A DNA stretch of 27,775 nucleotides. Origin: CBDHHC01 sp050633205 (GTDB lineage Bacteria; Pseudomonadota; Alphaproteobacteria; Rhizobiales; CBDHHC01). Both the position numbers and the translations under genes were made by a program. The stretch spans positions 1 to 27,775 of the forward strand of contig JBOEGA010000149.1 of assembly GCA_050633205.1 (NCBI GenBank). The letters are read 5' to 3'. Positions 17,439 to 25,672 of this stretch are shown in pieces. Position 1 is the stretch's first letter. Each line of letters starts with the position of its first letter. The notes beneath the pieces were generated by a model, which was not told the DNA's origin, searched no databases, and worked only from the letters and a program-made list of their open reading frames with translations.

Positions 17439-18644
17439 ATGACCAACATCCCCCTGTCTCCCTGGCCTTCGTTCACACGCGAAGAAGTCAACGCTGTACG
17501 CAATGTACTCCTGTCCAACAAAGTCAATTACTGGACCGGAAATGAAGGAAAGCAATTCGAGCAGGAGTTTGCAGACTGGTGTGGTACCGGATATGCAGTA
17601 GCACTGGCCAATGGCACAATAGCTCTTGACGCAGCCCTTCTCAGCCTTGGGGTTGGAAAGGGAGATGAAGTCATTGTCCCTCCCCGCACCTTTATCGCAA
17701 CAGCATCAAGCGTCGTAAATGCAGGCGCAACCCCGGTCTTTGCCGATATAGATCCCGACAGCGGAAATATATCAGCAGCATCAATATCAGAAGTTCTCAC
17801 TCCCAAAACCAGAGCAATCATCTGTGTCCACCTTGCAGGCTGGCCTTGCGATATGGACCCCATAATGGCGCTTGCCGAACAGCACAATCTGAAAGTTATT
17901 GAAGACTGTGCCCAGGCCCACGGAGCAACATACAAGGGAAGAAAAGTTGGTTCAATCGGCCACGTCGCTGCATGGTCCTTCTGTCAGGACAAGATCATGA
18001 CAACAGGTGGAGAAGGTGGCATGGTAACCACCAGCAATGAAAAGCTCTGGAAAAAAATATGGTCCCTCAAAGACCACGGCAAAAGCTATGATGCTGTTCA
18101 TAACCAGCAACACCCTCCCGGCTTTCGCTGGCTTCACGAATCCTTTGGCTCCAACTGGCGCATGACTGAAATGCAGGCTGCTATAGGGCGTATCCAGCTG
18201 CGCCGGATGCCTGTATGGCGGGCAGCAAGAAAAACAAATGCCCGAGCAATAGAAGACACCTGCTCGCAATTCCCTGAAATTCTTCACACACCAACACCAC
18301 CCGAAACCTCTGAACATGCATACTACAAATTCTACACATATATCCGTTCTGAAGCACTTGGCCCGGACTGGAACCGCGACCGGATAATGAATGATATTTC
18401 TGCTCAGGGCATCCCCTGTTTCTCAGGCTCCTGTTCTGAAGTTTATCTGGAAAAAGCATTTGAAAATACGGATTCAAGACCAGCAGTCTCTCTGCCAAAT
18501 GCAAAACATCTGGGCGAAACAAGCCTGATGTTCCTCATCCACCCGACACTCACCCCAGCAGAAATACACAGAACCTGTCAGGCCATAGAAACGACCCTCC
18601 ATAAAGTCCTTCCCCACCGACAAAAATTGCAAGCCAGAAATTAG
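17439..18644 (+). CDS. pglE: PglE-like DegT/DnrJ/EryC1 PLP-dependent sugar aminotransferase
   Basis: This 401-residue aminotransferase matches the DegT/DnrJ/EryC1 family: YAVALANGTIALDAALLSL for cofactor phosphate binding, VIEDCAQAHGATYKG with the aspartate that contacts the PLP ring nitrogen, and the PLP lysine K185 in QDKIMTTGGEGGM. It would aminate C4 of a UDP-4-keto-6-deoxy-HexNAc before acetylation by the upstream enzyme. It starts nine bases after pglD with little Shine-Dalgarno signal and is the last gene of the operon. The 4,6-dehydratase that would supply its substrate (PglF type) is not in the window. The lysine context QDK differs slightly from the more usual HxxK, but the surrounding motif is intact. 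Confidence 0.9.
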   Translation: MTNIPLSPWPSFTREEVNAVRNVLLSNKVNYWTGNEGKQFEQEFADWCGTGYAVALANGTIALDAALLSLGVGKGDEVIVPPRTFIATASSVVNAGATPVFADIDPDSGNISAASISEVLTPKTRAIICVHLAGWPCDMDPIMALAEQHNLKVIEDCAQAHGATYKGRKVGSIGHVAAWSFCQDKIMTTGGEGGMVTTSNEKLWKKIWSLKDHGKSYDAVHNQQHPPGFRWLHESFGSNWRMTEMQAAIGRIQLRRMPVWRAARKTNARAIEDTCSQFPEILHTPTPPETSEHAYYKFYTYIRSEALGPDWNRDRIMNDISAQGIPCFSGSCSEVYLEKAFENTDSRPAVSLPNAKHLGETSLMFLIHPTLTPAEIHRTCQAIETTLHKVLPHRQKLQARN

Positions 18645-18652
18645 TGTTGAAT

Positions 18653-18681
18653 AAAAAAGGCGCACCCGAAACAGATACGCC
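18653..18681 (-). terminator. Intrinsic terminator of the metallo-hydrolase gene
   Basis: On the minus strand GGCGTATC can pair with GGTGCGCC (including wobble pairs) around a seven-base loop, followed at once by six T residues. It lies just after the stop at 18706 and between convergent genes. On the + strand the T run after the hairpin is poor, so it mainly serves the minus-strand gene. Confidence 0.7.
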
Positions 18682-18705
18682 CTTCTCAATCAACTAAATA
18701 CAGTC

Positions 18706-19623
18706 CTACTTCTTCAGACTATCATAAACAATTCCCACAAAGACATCGGGCTTCAGAAAACCCTTGCCCCACTCAGCATCAAGCTTGGCCGTTGGTTTTG
18801 CAGCAATAGCCTCATCCCTTGATTTGCCCTGATCAACCAGCGCCTTTACACTCGCACGGACGTCTTTCAGCATATCTCGGTACTTGGTAAGCGCAGCTTT
18901 GTCAGCAAGTGGTCCATGACCTGGAATTATTTTGGTCTTATCATCCGCCAGAGCCAGCATCGTCTCCGCCCCTTTAATCACCCCTTCAATAGAACCCTTG
19001 CTACTCGTATCAATAAACGGATAAAACCCGTTAAAGAACATATCCCCACTATGAATGACATTCGCTTTTTTAAAGTGAATAAATGAGTCACCATCTGTAT
19101 GAGCAGTCGGCACATGACTCACAGCAATTGTATCATTGTTCAGATGAAAGGTCGTTGTTTCGCTAAACGTAACTGAAGGAAGTCCCACCTTTGCAGTCGC
19201 AGGAACCTTTTTGTTAAAAGCCTTGATAAACTGATCCGTACTCATACGTTGACGAACATTATCATGTGCAACAATAATGGAACCAGCCTTGCCCAGATTC
19301 TCGTTACCACCCGTGTGATCAAAGTGCCAGTGTGTATTAATCACAAAGCGAATAGGCTTCTTGCTCAGCTTACCAATCGCATCCTGGATTTTCTTGGTCA
19401 AAGGCGCAAACTGATCATCAATCAGAAACACCCCATCCTCGCCAACAGAAACACCAAGATTACCACCGGTACCAGTCATCATATAAACATTATCACCAAG
19501 CTTGGTCGTCTTGATTGTAACCTTGGAATAGTCCTGCTGTGCAACAACACCCGCTGAAAACAACCCTAATGCAAGAGCCCCGGCGCCAACACCTGTTACT
19601 ACTCTTTTCAGAAATATATTCAT
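18706..19623 (-). CDS. Secreted metallo-beta-lactamase-fold hydrolase
   Basis: The 305-residue product has a hydrophobic signal segment (VVTGVGAGALALGLFSAGVVA) and should be periplasmic. Zinc ligands of the MBL fold are all visible: HWHFDH at 98-103 (H98, H100, D102, H103), H175 in TAHTDGD, D194 in HSGD and H236 in PGHGP. A three-histidine pattern with bridging aspartate implies two metals. The substrate is unknown. The family includes SoxH-type and quinoprotein-associated hydrolases as well as subclass B beta-lactamases, and nothing here fixes the choice. I start at the ATG at 19623, with GAGGAA seven bases upstream. It is convergent with the glycan operon and has its own terminator. Confidence 0.88.
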   Translation of the reverse strand: MNIFLKRVVTGVGAGALALGLFSAGVVAQQDYSKVTIKTTKLGDNVYMMTGTGGNLGVSVGEDGVFLIDDQFAPLTKKIQDAIGKLSKKPIRFVINTHWHFDHTGGNENLGKAGSIIVAHDNVRQRMSTDQFIKAFNKKVPATAKVGLPSVTFSETTTFHLNNDTIAVSHVPTAHTDGDSFIHFKKANVIHSGDMFFNGFYPFIDTSSKGSIEGVIKGAETMLALADDKTKIIPGHGPLADKAALTKYRDMLKDVRASVKALVDQGKSRDEAIAAKPTAKLDAEWGKGFLKPDVFVGIVYDSLKK

Positions 19624-19850
19624 CAGATTATTCCTCACTATGTTCAATCCTGTAAGTAGGATCTTATAACTGAGAAATACAGGGAGATCTTGTATAAAGA
19701 ATGTTCAGGGTTCACTTCTTTGTGTTCTCTGAATTTTTTTCAGATTGAAAGAAAATCCCAAGTTCGATCAACAACAAAAATAGCTGCACTGGAAATAAAA
19801 ACTGACTAAAAACTATGAGGAAGCAACCTCTTTTAACTGGGCAAATGAAT

Positions 19851-21248
19851 TCAATTTCTAGCTGCGACAGGCCTTGTAGCAGAATCCGGGCAAACTCTCT
19901 TTTTGTATTCCCTGATTTTCTGCAACGCCTGTAAAGTAAGCGCTTTTACATCCAGATTAAGACCTGTTTTTTGATTCAGCTTAACAATAGCCTCACTTGT
20001 CTGCTGGCCCCACTTTCCATCAACCTCTCCAGGATCACAGCCAACTCTCTTAAGTTCCCTTTGCAGACTGCGTGTCATTTCATCAATAGATATTTTCCTG
20101 TGTCCGGTACTGGAAAATGACCGGGTGCGTATTTCGCTACGGTCAGCACGACTCGCATGCTTTATATCATAATTTAATTCTGGATCACTCAGCTCCCGGC
20201 CCAACATCTGAATTCTGAAAAGAGCAAGCTTGGCATATGGATGTGAAGGATTTTTCTGAATAAAACCACGCAATAGTGAAACATCATTACTTCTTTCAAT
20301 CTGCTCCCACTCATCGGAAATAGATTTATTCTGCTTTACCTGTTCAAGCTGGGCAATCATTTGCTTTGCAGAAAAACTGTAGGGACTGTCCGGAAAAATA
20401 CGCATAAAGTTCCTGAACACCTTAATGTCATCTGACGTACTGATTTTATTCCACTCAATAACATCAGCACTTTCTTCTCCTGCAAGAAATGTCTTTGGAA
20501 CAGAGGTATGAGATAACCACGGCTCCTGTCCTGTATCTTCAGAAACCCGGATCTGCACCCTTCTGAACATATCAACAACTTCAAATCCTGGAACCGTAAT
20601 CTCTTCCGAAAGCGCTCTTGCATAAGGCCCGGCTTTCTTTCCTTCATCACTTGCGGTCTTTCCAAGAGCTGTAGCATAGGAAATCAGCATTCCCCTGATT
20701 TTACCAACAGGAGTAAAACCTTTGGCATTTTTAAGTGATTTGCTTTTTCTGTCTTTCAACCGAAGTTCATTTCTGCAGGCATCAAAAACAACCAGATGGG
20801 TTGCATGGGGAGCAGAGTTTTTCAGCGTATCTGTAATATGGGAAAGCTGCACAGATTCAGTCCAGAGCACTTCCGTAGAAATGTCTTCTACTTCAACCGG
20901 AATAAGATAATTAACCCGCGTTTTTTCATTCATGGCCCCATGGCCGGAATAGTAGAAAAAACCGGTTGCTCCTTTTCCTGCAGCATTTAAACGGGAAGCA
21001 TGCCTGTTCGTTGCCTTTAGAAGGTTGGCATAAGTCGCATTCCTGACAACATGAACCTGAAAACCGATTTTCTTGAGAGATTTTTCAAGTAATATAATAT
21101 CATTATGAGGATTTTTTAAATTAAGCTCTTGTAAAGAATAATCTTTATTACCAATGAGAAGAGCAAACTTATTATTTTCAGCTGCTGACTGAGAGTGCAT
21201 CCAGAACAGAGAAATAATAGAAAACAAAGCAATTCTAGCTATTTTCAT
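19851..21248 (-). CDS. Secreted caspase-like (peptidase C14) protein with WxxI repeats and a PGBD-like C-terminal domain
   Basis: The product is 465 residues from the ATG at 21248. It has a signal peptide (IALFSIISLFWMHSQSAA), then a p20-like caspase domain starting KFALLIGNKDY. The catalytic dyad is His103 in YYSGHG and Cys158 in FDACR. Next come two related repeats, at about residues 264-302 and 313-349, each with EWxxI, S.D, RxF and PxxPY, as in alphaproteobacterial caspase-family proteins. The C-terminal region (about 393-432) has the peptidoglycan-binding-like pattern LQRELKRVG...GEVDGKWGQQTSEAI. It should act in the periplasm or outside the cell, probably at the wall, cleaving after a basic residue if orthocaspase-like. 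GAGATA precedes the ATG. The target is unknown and no partner gene adjoins it. Confidence 0.88.
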   Translation of the reverse strand: MKIARIALFSIISLFWMHSQSAAENNKFALLIGNKDYSLQELNLKNPHNDIILLEKSLKKIGFQVHVVRNATYANLLKATNRHASRLNAAGKGATGFFYYSGHGAMNEKTRVNYLIPVEVEDISTEVLWTESVQLSHITDTLKNSAPHATHLVVFDACRNELRLKDRKSKSLKNAKGFTPVGKIRGMLISYATALGKTASDEGKKAGPYARALSEEITVPGFEVVDMFRRVQIRVSEDTGQEPWLSHTSVPKTFLAGEESADVIEWNKISTSDDIKVFRNFMRIFPDSPYSFSAKQMIAQLEQVKQNKSISDEWEQIERSNDVSLLRGFIQKNPSHPYAKLALFRIQMLGRELSDPELNYDIKHASRADRSEIRTRSFSSTGHRKISIDEMTRSLQRELKRVGCDPGEVDGKWGQQTSEAIVKLNQKTGLNLDVKALTLQALQKIREYKKRVCPDSATRPVAARN

Positions 21249-21564
21249 CACAAATATCTCAAATACGCAAATTTACAATACAATACAGGTGCAACAAAAA
21301 ATATTCACTGCACTTAAACATTAGGTAGAGTAATAGTCATAATCTTTATCAATATATTCTATAACTATATTAAATCGTTTTAAAAGGTGCAGAATCATAT
21401 TTATGGCAATTTTGTGCAGTGCTGTATTTAAAAAAACACAGTCTTATATAAAAGCGACATATACTGAAATATAGATTAAGAAAATTTTTAGATCATGCAG
21501 GAAGGAAACAGTCAGGGGGGCAGATCCCCCTGAATATTCTTGAAAAAATAAACTTTTGAGCAGC
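21249..21564. other. AT-rich intergenic region between the caspase-like and aldolase genes
   Basis: No gene is visible in either strand. It should hold the promoter of the caspase-like gene (minus strand) and the 3' end of the aldolase transcript. A weak minus-strand candidate, TTGTTG then TAAATT at 16 bases, lies close to the caspase start. The only strong structure is the GC-rich hairpin at 21512-21533. Confidence 0.5.
21512..21533. repeat. GC-rich perfect inverted repeat after the aldolase gene
   Basis: TCAGGGGG (21512-21519) and CCCCCTGA (21526-21533) form a perfect 8-bp stem with a six-base loop. It lies about 30 bases after the aldolase stop on the minus strand. No T tract follows in either direction, so it is not a classical intrinsic terminator. 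It may protect the 3' end of the operon mRNA. Confidence 0.7.
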
Positions 21565-22407
21565 CTAATAATCAAACCCGGGCTTCTCACGTGCCAGCTT
21601 GCGCATTAAGCCGGGCCAGACAAGTTTGCCAACAAAGCCTTTCGAGAAAGCGCGCTCTCCCTGCTTATTCACATGCGCTGCCAGTGCATCAGTTTCCTCA
21701 TGAAGGTGCTCTTTACCACCAACACTCTGAGCCAGAATTTGTGTCTTGCACGCATTCTCAAGAAAATACATACGCAGAAACGCAATCCCGCATGTCTCAC
21801 CAACTGTTAGCGTTCCATGATTACGCAACATCAGCAGGTTATTCTCACCAATATCTTTAACGATCCGTTCCCGTTCATCCAGATCAAGCGCAATGCCCTC
21901 ATAATCGTGATATGCAAGGTCACCACCAACAATCATGGAAAACTGCGTATAGTTCTTCAGCCCCTCCTTCTGCACAGAAACAGCAACACCGTAAGGTGTA
22001 TGAACATGCATCACACATCCTGCATCATGACGCGCAGCATGAACAGCAGAGTGAATAGTAAAACCGGCTGGATTAATTTCGTAAGGGGTATCACCAATAA
22101 TATTCCCCTCAAGATCGATCTTGACGAGACTGGAAGCCGTCATTTCCTCAAAAAACACCCCGTAAGGGTTAATCAGAAACCGTTCCTGCATTTTGCCATC
22201 AGCATCCGGCTCATCTGGAAGCCTGGCAGAAATATGGGTGAAAATAAGATCCGTCCAGCCATAAACAGCAGCCAGACGATAGATAGCAGCGAGCTCTACC
22301 CGCGTCTTCCATTCTTCATCAGAAACTTTGCCTTCCAGCCTTTCAATTTTAGCTGGATCAGGCATTTCCGACCATTCAGAACCTGAACCTTCAATACTGG
22401 CACTCAT
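21565..22407 (-). CDS. Class II aldolase/adducin family protein
   Basis: The 280-residue protein has the class II aldolase/adducin head-domain fold. RVELAAIYRLAAVYGWTD and THISARLP occur early. The metal ligands HVH are in GCVMHVHTPYGVAVS and a third histidine is in LLMLRNHGTLTVG. At the place where fuculose-1-phosphate aldolase has its catalytic glutamate (SSEWRFH), this protein reads NPAGFTIH, as adducin-like members do. A simple aldolase reaction is therefore doubtful, and decarboxylase or epimerase activity is also possible. The ATG at 22407 has GAGGAG six bases upstream; the longer frame to 22485 has no such signal. It lies 116 bases after dctM on the same strand and probably processes the substrate that the TRAP system imports. 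Confidence 0.88.
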   Translation of the reverse strand: MSASIEGSGSEWSEMPDPAKIERLEGKVSDEEWKTRVELAAIYRLAAVYGWTDLIFTHISARLPDEPDADGKMQERFLINPYGVFFEEMTASSLVKIDLEGNIIGDTPYEINPAGFTIHSAVHAARHDAGCVMHVHTPYGVAVSVQKEGLKNYTQFSMIVGGDLAYHDYEGIALDLDERERIVKDIGENNLLMLRNHGTLTVGETCGIAFLRMYFLENACKTQILAQSVGGKEHLHEETDALAAHVNKQGERAFSKGFVGKLVWPGLMRKLAREKPGFDY

Positions 22408-22523
22408 TTTGAACTCCTCGTGTAGCTGTCTCTCCCACATGATTTTGCATGAATAGGAGAGACAGGCAACAGTAAGTTCAAACATATCGAACTAGGCAAT
22501 TAGACCAAGACCATAGTAAATCA

Positions 22524-23834
22524 CTATATTCCTCTGGCCGAACCCGTAAGAACTGTAACAATCTCCGGGAAAATACATAGTATTATAATCGCCAGAATCA
22601 TACAGAACATATATGGCAACGCTCCCTTGAGGATTGTCTGCAACTCAATATCAGGAGCAATACTGTTAATGATATAGAGATTAAGACCAACTGGAGGAGT
22701 TATTAGTCCGATTTCCATATTGATTGTCAAAATCACTGCGAACCAGATTGGATCAAACCCGGCTGCTGTAATAATTGGAAGCAACACAGGCGTGGTCATC
22801 AGGATAACTGCAACTGGCGGAAGAAAGAGACCACATACCAGCAGAAAGACATTGATAATCCCTAGAAGCACCCACTTATTAACACCAAGCTCGGCAATAC
22901 TTTGCGCAATAGTCTGCGGGACATAGGCCGTAGAAAGGGCAAAGGAGAATATTTCTGCAATGCCGATAATCATCATGATCATCACCGAGATAAGCAGAGC
23001 TATCCTGAAAATTTCAATCAGGTAGGAAAGCGTCCACATCCTGTAAATCACAACGACAAATATCAGACAGAAGAATGCGCCAACGCCGGCAGCTTCTGAA
23101 GGTGTAGCAAGCCCCCCATATAGTGAATAAAGGATACACACAATGATGGTAAGGAATGGCAGTACTCTTTTCAGAGAACTGACTTTTTCAATAAATGTAT
23201 AATTCTGTGAGAATGAAGTTATTTTAATACCACGAGCTTTACACATAATAATTGTAGCTATCATGAAAAGCGTAGTTAGCAACAACCCTGGCAATATTCC
23301 GGCAATGAACAACTGCTCAATGGAAGTCTCGGTTGCGATACCATAAACGATCATGGTGATAGATGGCGGGATAAGAATTCCCAGCGTACCACCAGCAGCA
23401 ATAGAGCCAGCCGCGATATCATCTGGATACCCTCTGTCTCTCATCTCGGGAATACCCATTTTTCCGATCGCAGCACTTGTGGCTGGCGACGACCCTGAAA
23501 GTGCAGCAAAAATTGCACAGGCACCAAGGTTGGATAGTACAAGACCTCCCGGCACCTTGTTCAACCATCGATCCAGTGCATCATACAGATCTTTACCCGC
23601 GGGACTCGCGGCGATAGCTGCCCCCATCAGAATAAACATAGGAATGGAAACAAAGTTAAACGAATTTAGAGAACCAAATAACTTCTCCCCGAAGTTACTT
23701 ATAGAAGCAGGACCATCGATAAACATAAGTGTTACGACAGAAACAGTACCAAGTGCAAAAGCTATCGGCATACCAGTCGATAGCAAAAGCATAAATGCTA
23801 TGATAATTATTAAACCAATATATATCGGATCCAT
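22524..23834 (-). CDS. dctM: TRAP transporter large permease subunit (DctM)
   Basis: At 436 residues with about twelve hydrophobic helices, this is the sodium-coupled transport subunit of a tripartite ATP-independent periplasmic transporter. Typical DctM segments are GMPIAFALG near the N terminus, SGSSPATSAAIGKMGIPEM, AAGGTLGILIPPSITMIVYG and TPPVGLNLYIINSIA. The ATG at 23834 overlaps the dctQ stop as TAATG and has a strong GGAGGAG ribosome binding site. It works in the inner membrane with DctQ and the DctP binding protein encoded upstream. Confidence 0.96.
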   Translation of the reverse strand: MDPIYIGLIIIIAFMLLLSTGMPIAFALGTVSVVTLMFIDGPASISNFGEKLFGSLNSFNFVSIPMFILMGAAIAASPAGKDLYDALDRWLNKVPGGLVLSNLGACAIFAALSGSSPATSAAIGKMGIPEMRDRGYPDDIAAGSIAAGGTLGILIPPSITMIVYGIATETSIEQLFIAGILPGLLLTTLFMIATIIMCKARGIKITSFSQNYTFIEKVSSLKRVLPFLTIIVCILYSLYGGLATPSEAAGVGAFFCLIFVVVIYRMWTLSYLIEIFRIALLISVMIMMIIGIAEIFSFALSTAYVPQTIAQSIAELGVNKWVLLGIINVFLLVCGLFLPPVAVILMTTPVLLPIITAAGFDPIWFAVILTINMEIGLITPPVGLNLYIINSIAPDIELQTILKGALPYMFCMILAIIILCIFPEIVTVLTGSARGI

Positions 23835-24358
23835 TACTGCTCCTCCTTCGCAATAGAGAGTTCAGATGCAATAATTGATTGCCCCTGCATAAGTTTAAAT
23901 ATCTCGGCAACATATTGTAAGCACAACATGCCAATCCCGAGGGGCAAGGATAGTAAGGGAATCCAGAGCGGTAATTTCCAAACAGTTTCAGTAGTCCACC
24001 CTTTGACAAGTGCATCATGAAAATGGATATAACCGGTAACCGCTATAACGATACAGAACAGGAGGCTGATAACGCTTCCAATAAACTCGAGATAGAACTG
24101 CCTTCTGCCACCTAGCATAGTAGGAAGAATATCAACTCCAATATGACCTCTGTGGAGAAGGACATATGAGGATCCTATAAAAGTAGCACCTACGAGTGAG
24201 AAGATAACAAATTCTGTTTGCCAGTAAGTCGAGGCTTTATACACATAACGTAAAAACACCATCTGACAGACGACAACCACTGCTGAAGCAAGCAACAGCA
24301 TAGCCAGATATCCCAAAACTTGAGATATCCGGTCAACAATCCGGATATATAAAGCCAC
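23834..24358 (-). CDS. dctQ: TRAP transporter small permease subunit (DctQ)
   Basis: This 174-residue protein with four predicted membrane helices has the DctQ pattern: FLRYVYKASTYWQTEFVIFS in the first half and HRGHIGVDIL after helix 2. It forms the membrane complex with DctM. The start is a GTG at 24358, preceded by TAGGAG seven bases upstream, which is credible because no ATG lies nearby in frame. It follows dctP after an 82-base gap that contains a perfect hairpin, and overlaps dctM. Confidence 0.94.
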   Translation of the reverse strand: MALYIRIVDRISQVLGYLAMLLLASAVVVVCQMVFLRYVYKASTYWQTEFVIFSLVGATFIGSSYVLLHRGHIGVDILPTMLGGRRQFYLEFIGSVISLLFCIVIAVTGYIHFHDALVKGWTTETVWKLPLWIPLLSLPLGIGMLCLQYVAEIFKLMQGQSIIASELSIAKEEQ

Positions 24359-24401
24359 CCTAATACTCCTAACGAGACATTTATTTTTATTATTTGGTAC
24401 A

Positions 24402-24425
24402 ATGGGCCCGGTTATCCGGGCCCAT
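24402..24425. repeat. Perfect 10-bp-stem hairpin between dctP and dctQ
   Basis: ATGGGCCCGG (24402-24411) and CCGGGCCCAT (24416-24425) are exact inverted copies around a TTAT loop. It lies 15 bases after the dctP stop on the minus strand. No T tract follows in the direction of the operon. An RNA processing or exonuclease barrier, or partial terminator, that raises the dctP:dctQM ratio is more likely than full termination. Confidence 0.8.
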
Positions 24426-24440
24426 CGGCATTTTTAAAGA

Positions 24441-25442
24441 TTACTTAACTGCAAGAGCTTTTTCGATAAGCTCTTTGCCGCCTTTTACTTTTTCAGAGAA
24501 ATCTTTGTATGCAGACTTTTTAGCGATAGCCAACCATGCATCGTAGTTTTCTTGAGTCATTTCTACGACTTTAACACCAGCTTTTTTGAATGTGTTTACA
24601 AGCTTCGTATCAAGGCCTTTTGCCTCGCCAACGAAATATTCTTCAGCTTTTTTACTTGCTGCCATCAAAGCTGCTTTTTGTTTGTCATCAAGCTTTGCCC
24701 ACGATTTTTTGGAAATCAGGATAGGCTCATACATAAACCAAAGAGCATTAGCACCAGGAGCCGTCAAACATTTAACCTGCTCAAAAATACGGTAAGAAAC
24801 GAATGAACCGGAAGACGTATTAGCTGCATTCAGAACGTTTTTTTGAAGAGCGGTATAAATGTCAGAAGAAGGCATTGAAGCGATTGAACCACCAGCGGCA
24901 ACTAGCATTTTTTCAAATGCAGGACCAGCAGCACGCGTTACCTGACCTTTAATTGAATCAGGTGCAAGAATACATTTGTCTTTAGATACAAAAGCACCAG
25001 CAAGCCATGCATCAGCAAGAACCTTTACACCAGCACCATCGATGATTTTTTTGATATCATCCATGAACGGAGATTTGTTCAGGCGAATAGCACGATCATG
25101 ATTTTGAACAAGACCAGGCATTAGAGTTGCAGAAAACTGCGGATGGCGACCAGAAGCATAATCCAGCGGGAATGCAGAAATATCAAGCTTGCCATCAGCA
25201 AGTGCACCCCATTGTTCTTTTGGCTTATATAGAGATTTACCAGGATAAACGCGAATAGTCAGACCAACTTTTGCTTTTGCAACTTCACGCGCAAGAATCT
25301 GAACCATCTCATCACGTACATCACCTTTGCCGCCAGGCCATTGGTGAGAAGCTTTCAAAACCACATCAGCAGCCTGAGCACCAAAAGCACTCATCGCAAC
25401 GCCTACTGCCGACAACATTAGAGTATTTAATTTTTTTCTCAT
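24441..25442 (-). CDS. dctP: TRAP transporter periplasmic substrate-binding protein (DctP family)
   Basis: The 333-residue protein has a clean signal peptide (MRKKLNTLMLSAVGVAMSAFGAQA) and matches DctP binding proteins. VVLKASHQWPGG opens the mature chain. GALADGKLDISAF and GQVTRAAGPAFEKML follow; the arginine in the latter usually holds a substrate carboxylate in this family. A C-terminal lysine-rich helix ends the chain. It would capture a small organic acid in the periplasm and deliver it to DctQM. The exact ligand cannot be read, but an aldolase in the same operon points to a sugar acid or similar hydroxy acid. GGGAG precedes the ATG by seven bases. It is the first gene of the operon, as expected for the most abundant component. 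Confidence 0.94.
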   Translation of the reverse strand: MRKKLNTLMLSAVGVAMSAFGAQAADVVLKASHQWPGGKGDVRDEMVQILAREVAKAKVGLTIRVYPGKSLYKPKEQWGALADGKLDISAFPLDYASGRHPQFSATLMPGLVQNHDRAIRLNKSPFMDDIKKIIDGAGVKVLADAWLAGAFVSKDKCILAPDSIKGQVTRAAGPAFEKMLVAAGGSIASMPSSDIYTALQKNVLNAANTSSGSFVSYRIFEQVKCLTAPGANALWFMYEPILISKKSWAKLDDKQKAALMAASKKAEEYFVGEAKGLDTKLVNTFKKAGVKVVEMTQENYDAWLAIAKKSAYKDFSEKVKGGKELIEKALAVK

Positions 25443-25469
25443 TTAAGTCTCCCTAACATAGAGCGATTA

Positions 25470-25497
25470 TTAATACATTCCCGCCCCATTATGTCGA
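25470..25497 (-). promoter_or_regulatory. Candidate promoter of the dctPQM-aldolase operon
   Basis: On the minus strand TCGACA (complement of 25492-25497) and TATTAA (complement of 25470-25475) are separated by 16 bases. The predicted start is about 20 bases before the dctP ATG, leaving just enough leader for its ribosome binding site. Hexamer similarity is the only evidence. Confidence 0.35.
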
Positions 25498-25624
25498 TAT
25501 TATTATTCAGATTATGTGTTCGAAAAAGGACAAGATGTCTTATTTGTTTAGTCATAACTCGGGAAAGCATAAAAAATGCCTTTTTTGTAATATTCCAGCA
25601 GTATCAACCATTAATCGCCTCATT

Positions 25625-25654
25625 TTGAATGCTGAGTAACTCATTAATTATAAA
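25625..25654 (+). promoter_or_regulatory. Candidate promoter of the 169-residue secreted protein
   Basis: TTGAAT (25625-25630) and TATAAA (25649-25654) are spaced by 18 bases. The predicted start lies only about a dozen bases before the ATG at 25673, so the leader would be very short and begin within the GGAGAG ribosome binding site. That makes the assignment tentative. Confidence 0.35.
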
Positions 25655-25672
25655 ATTCTGGAGAGCAGCCAA

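Noticed and set aside
19728..19744. TCTGAA and TTCAGA inverted repeat around a T run between the caspase-like and metallo-hydrolase genes
   Set aside because: The 6-bp stem is weak and the T run is in the loop, so it is not a terminator. No clear regulatory logic was seen.
21817..22386. 189-codon open frame on the + strand
   Set aside because: It is antisense to the aldolase gene, which has all metal ligands and a good ribosome binding site. No supporting features were seen.
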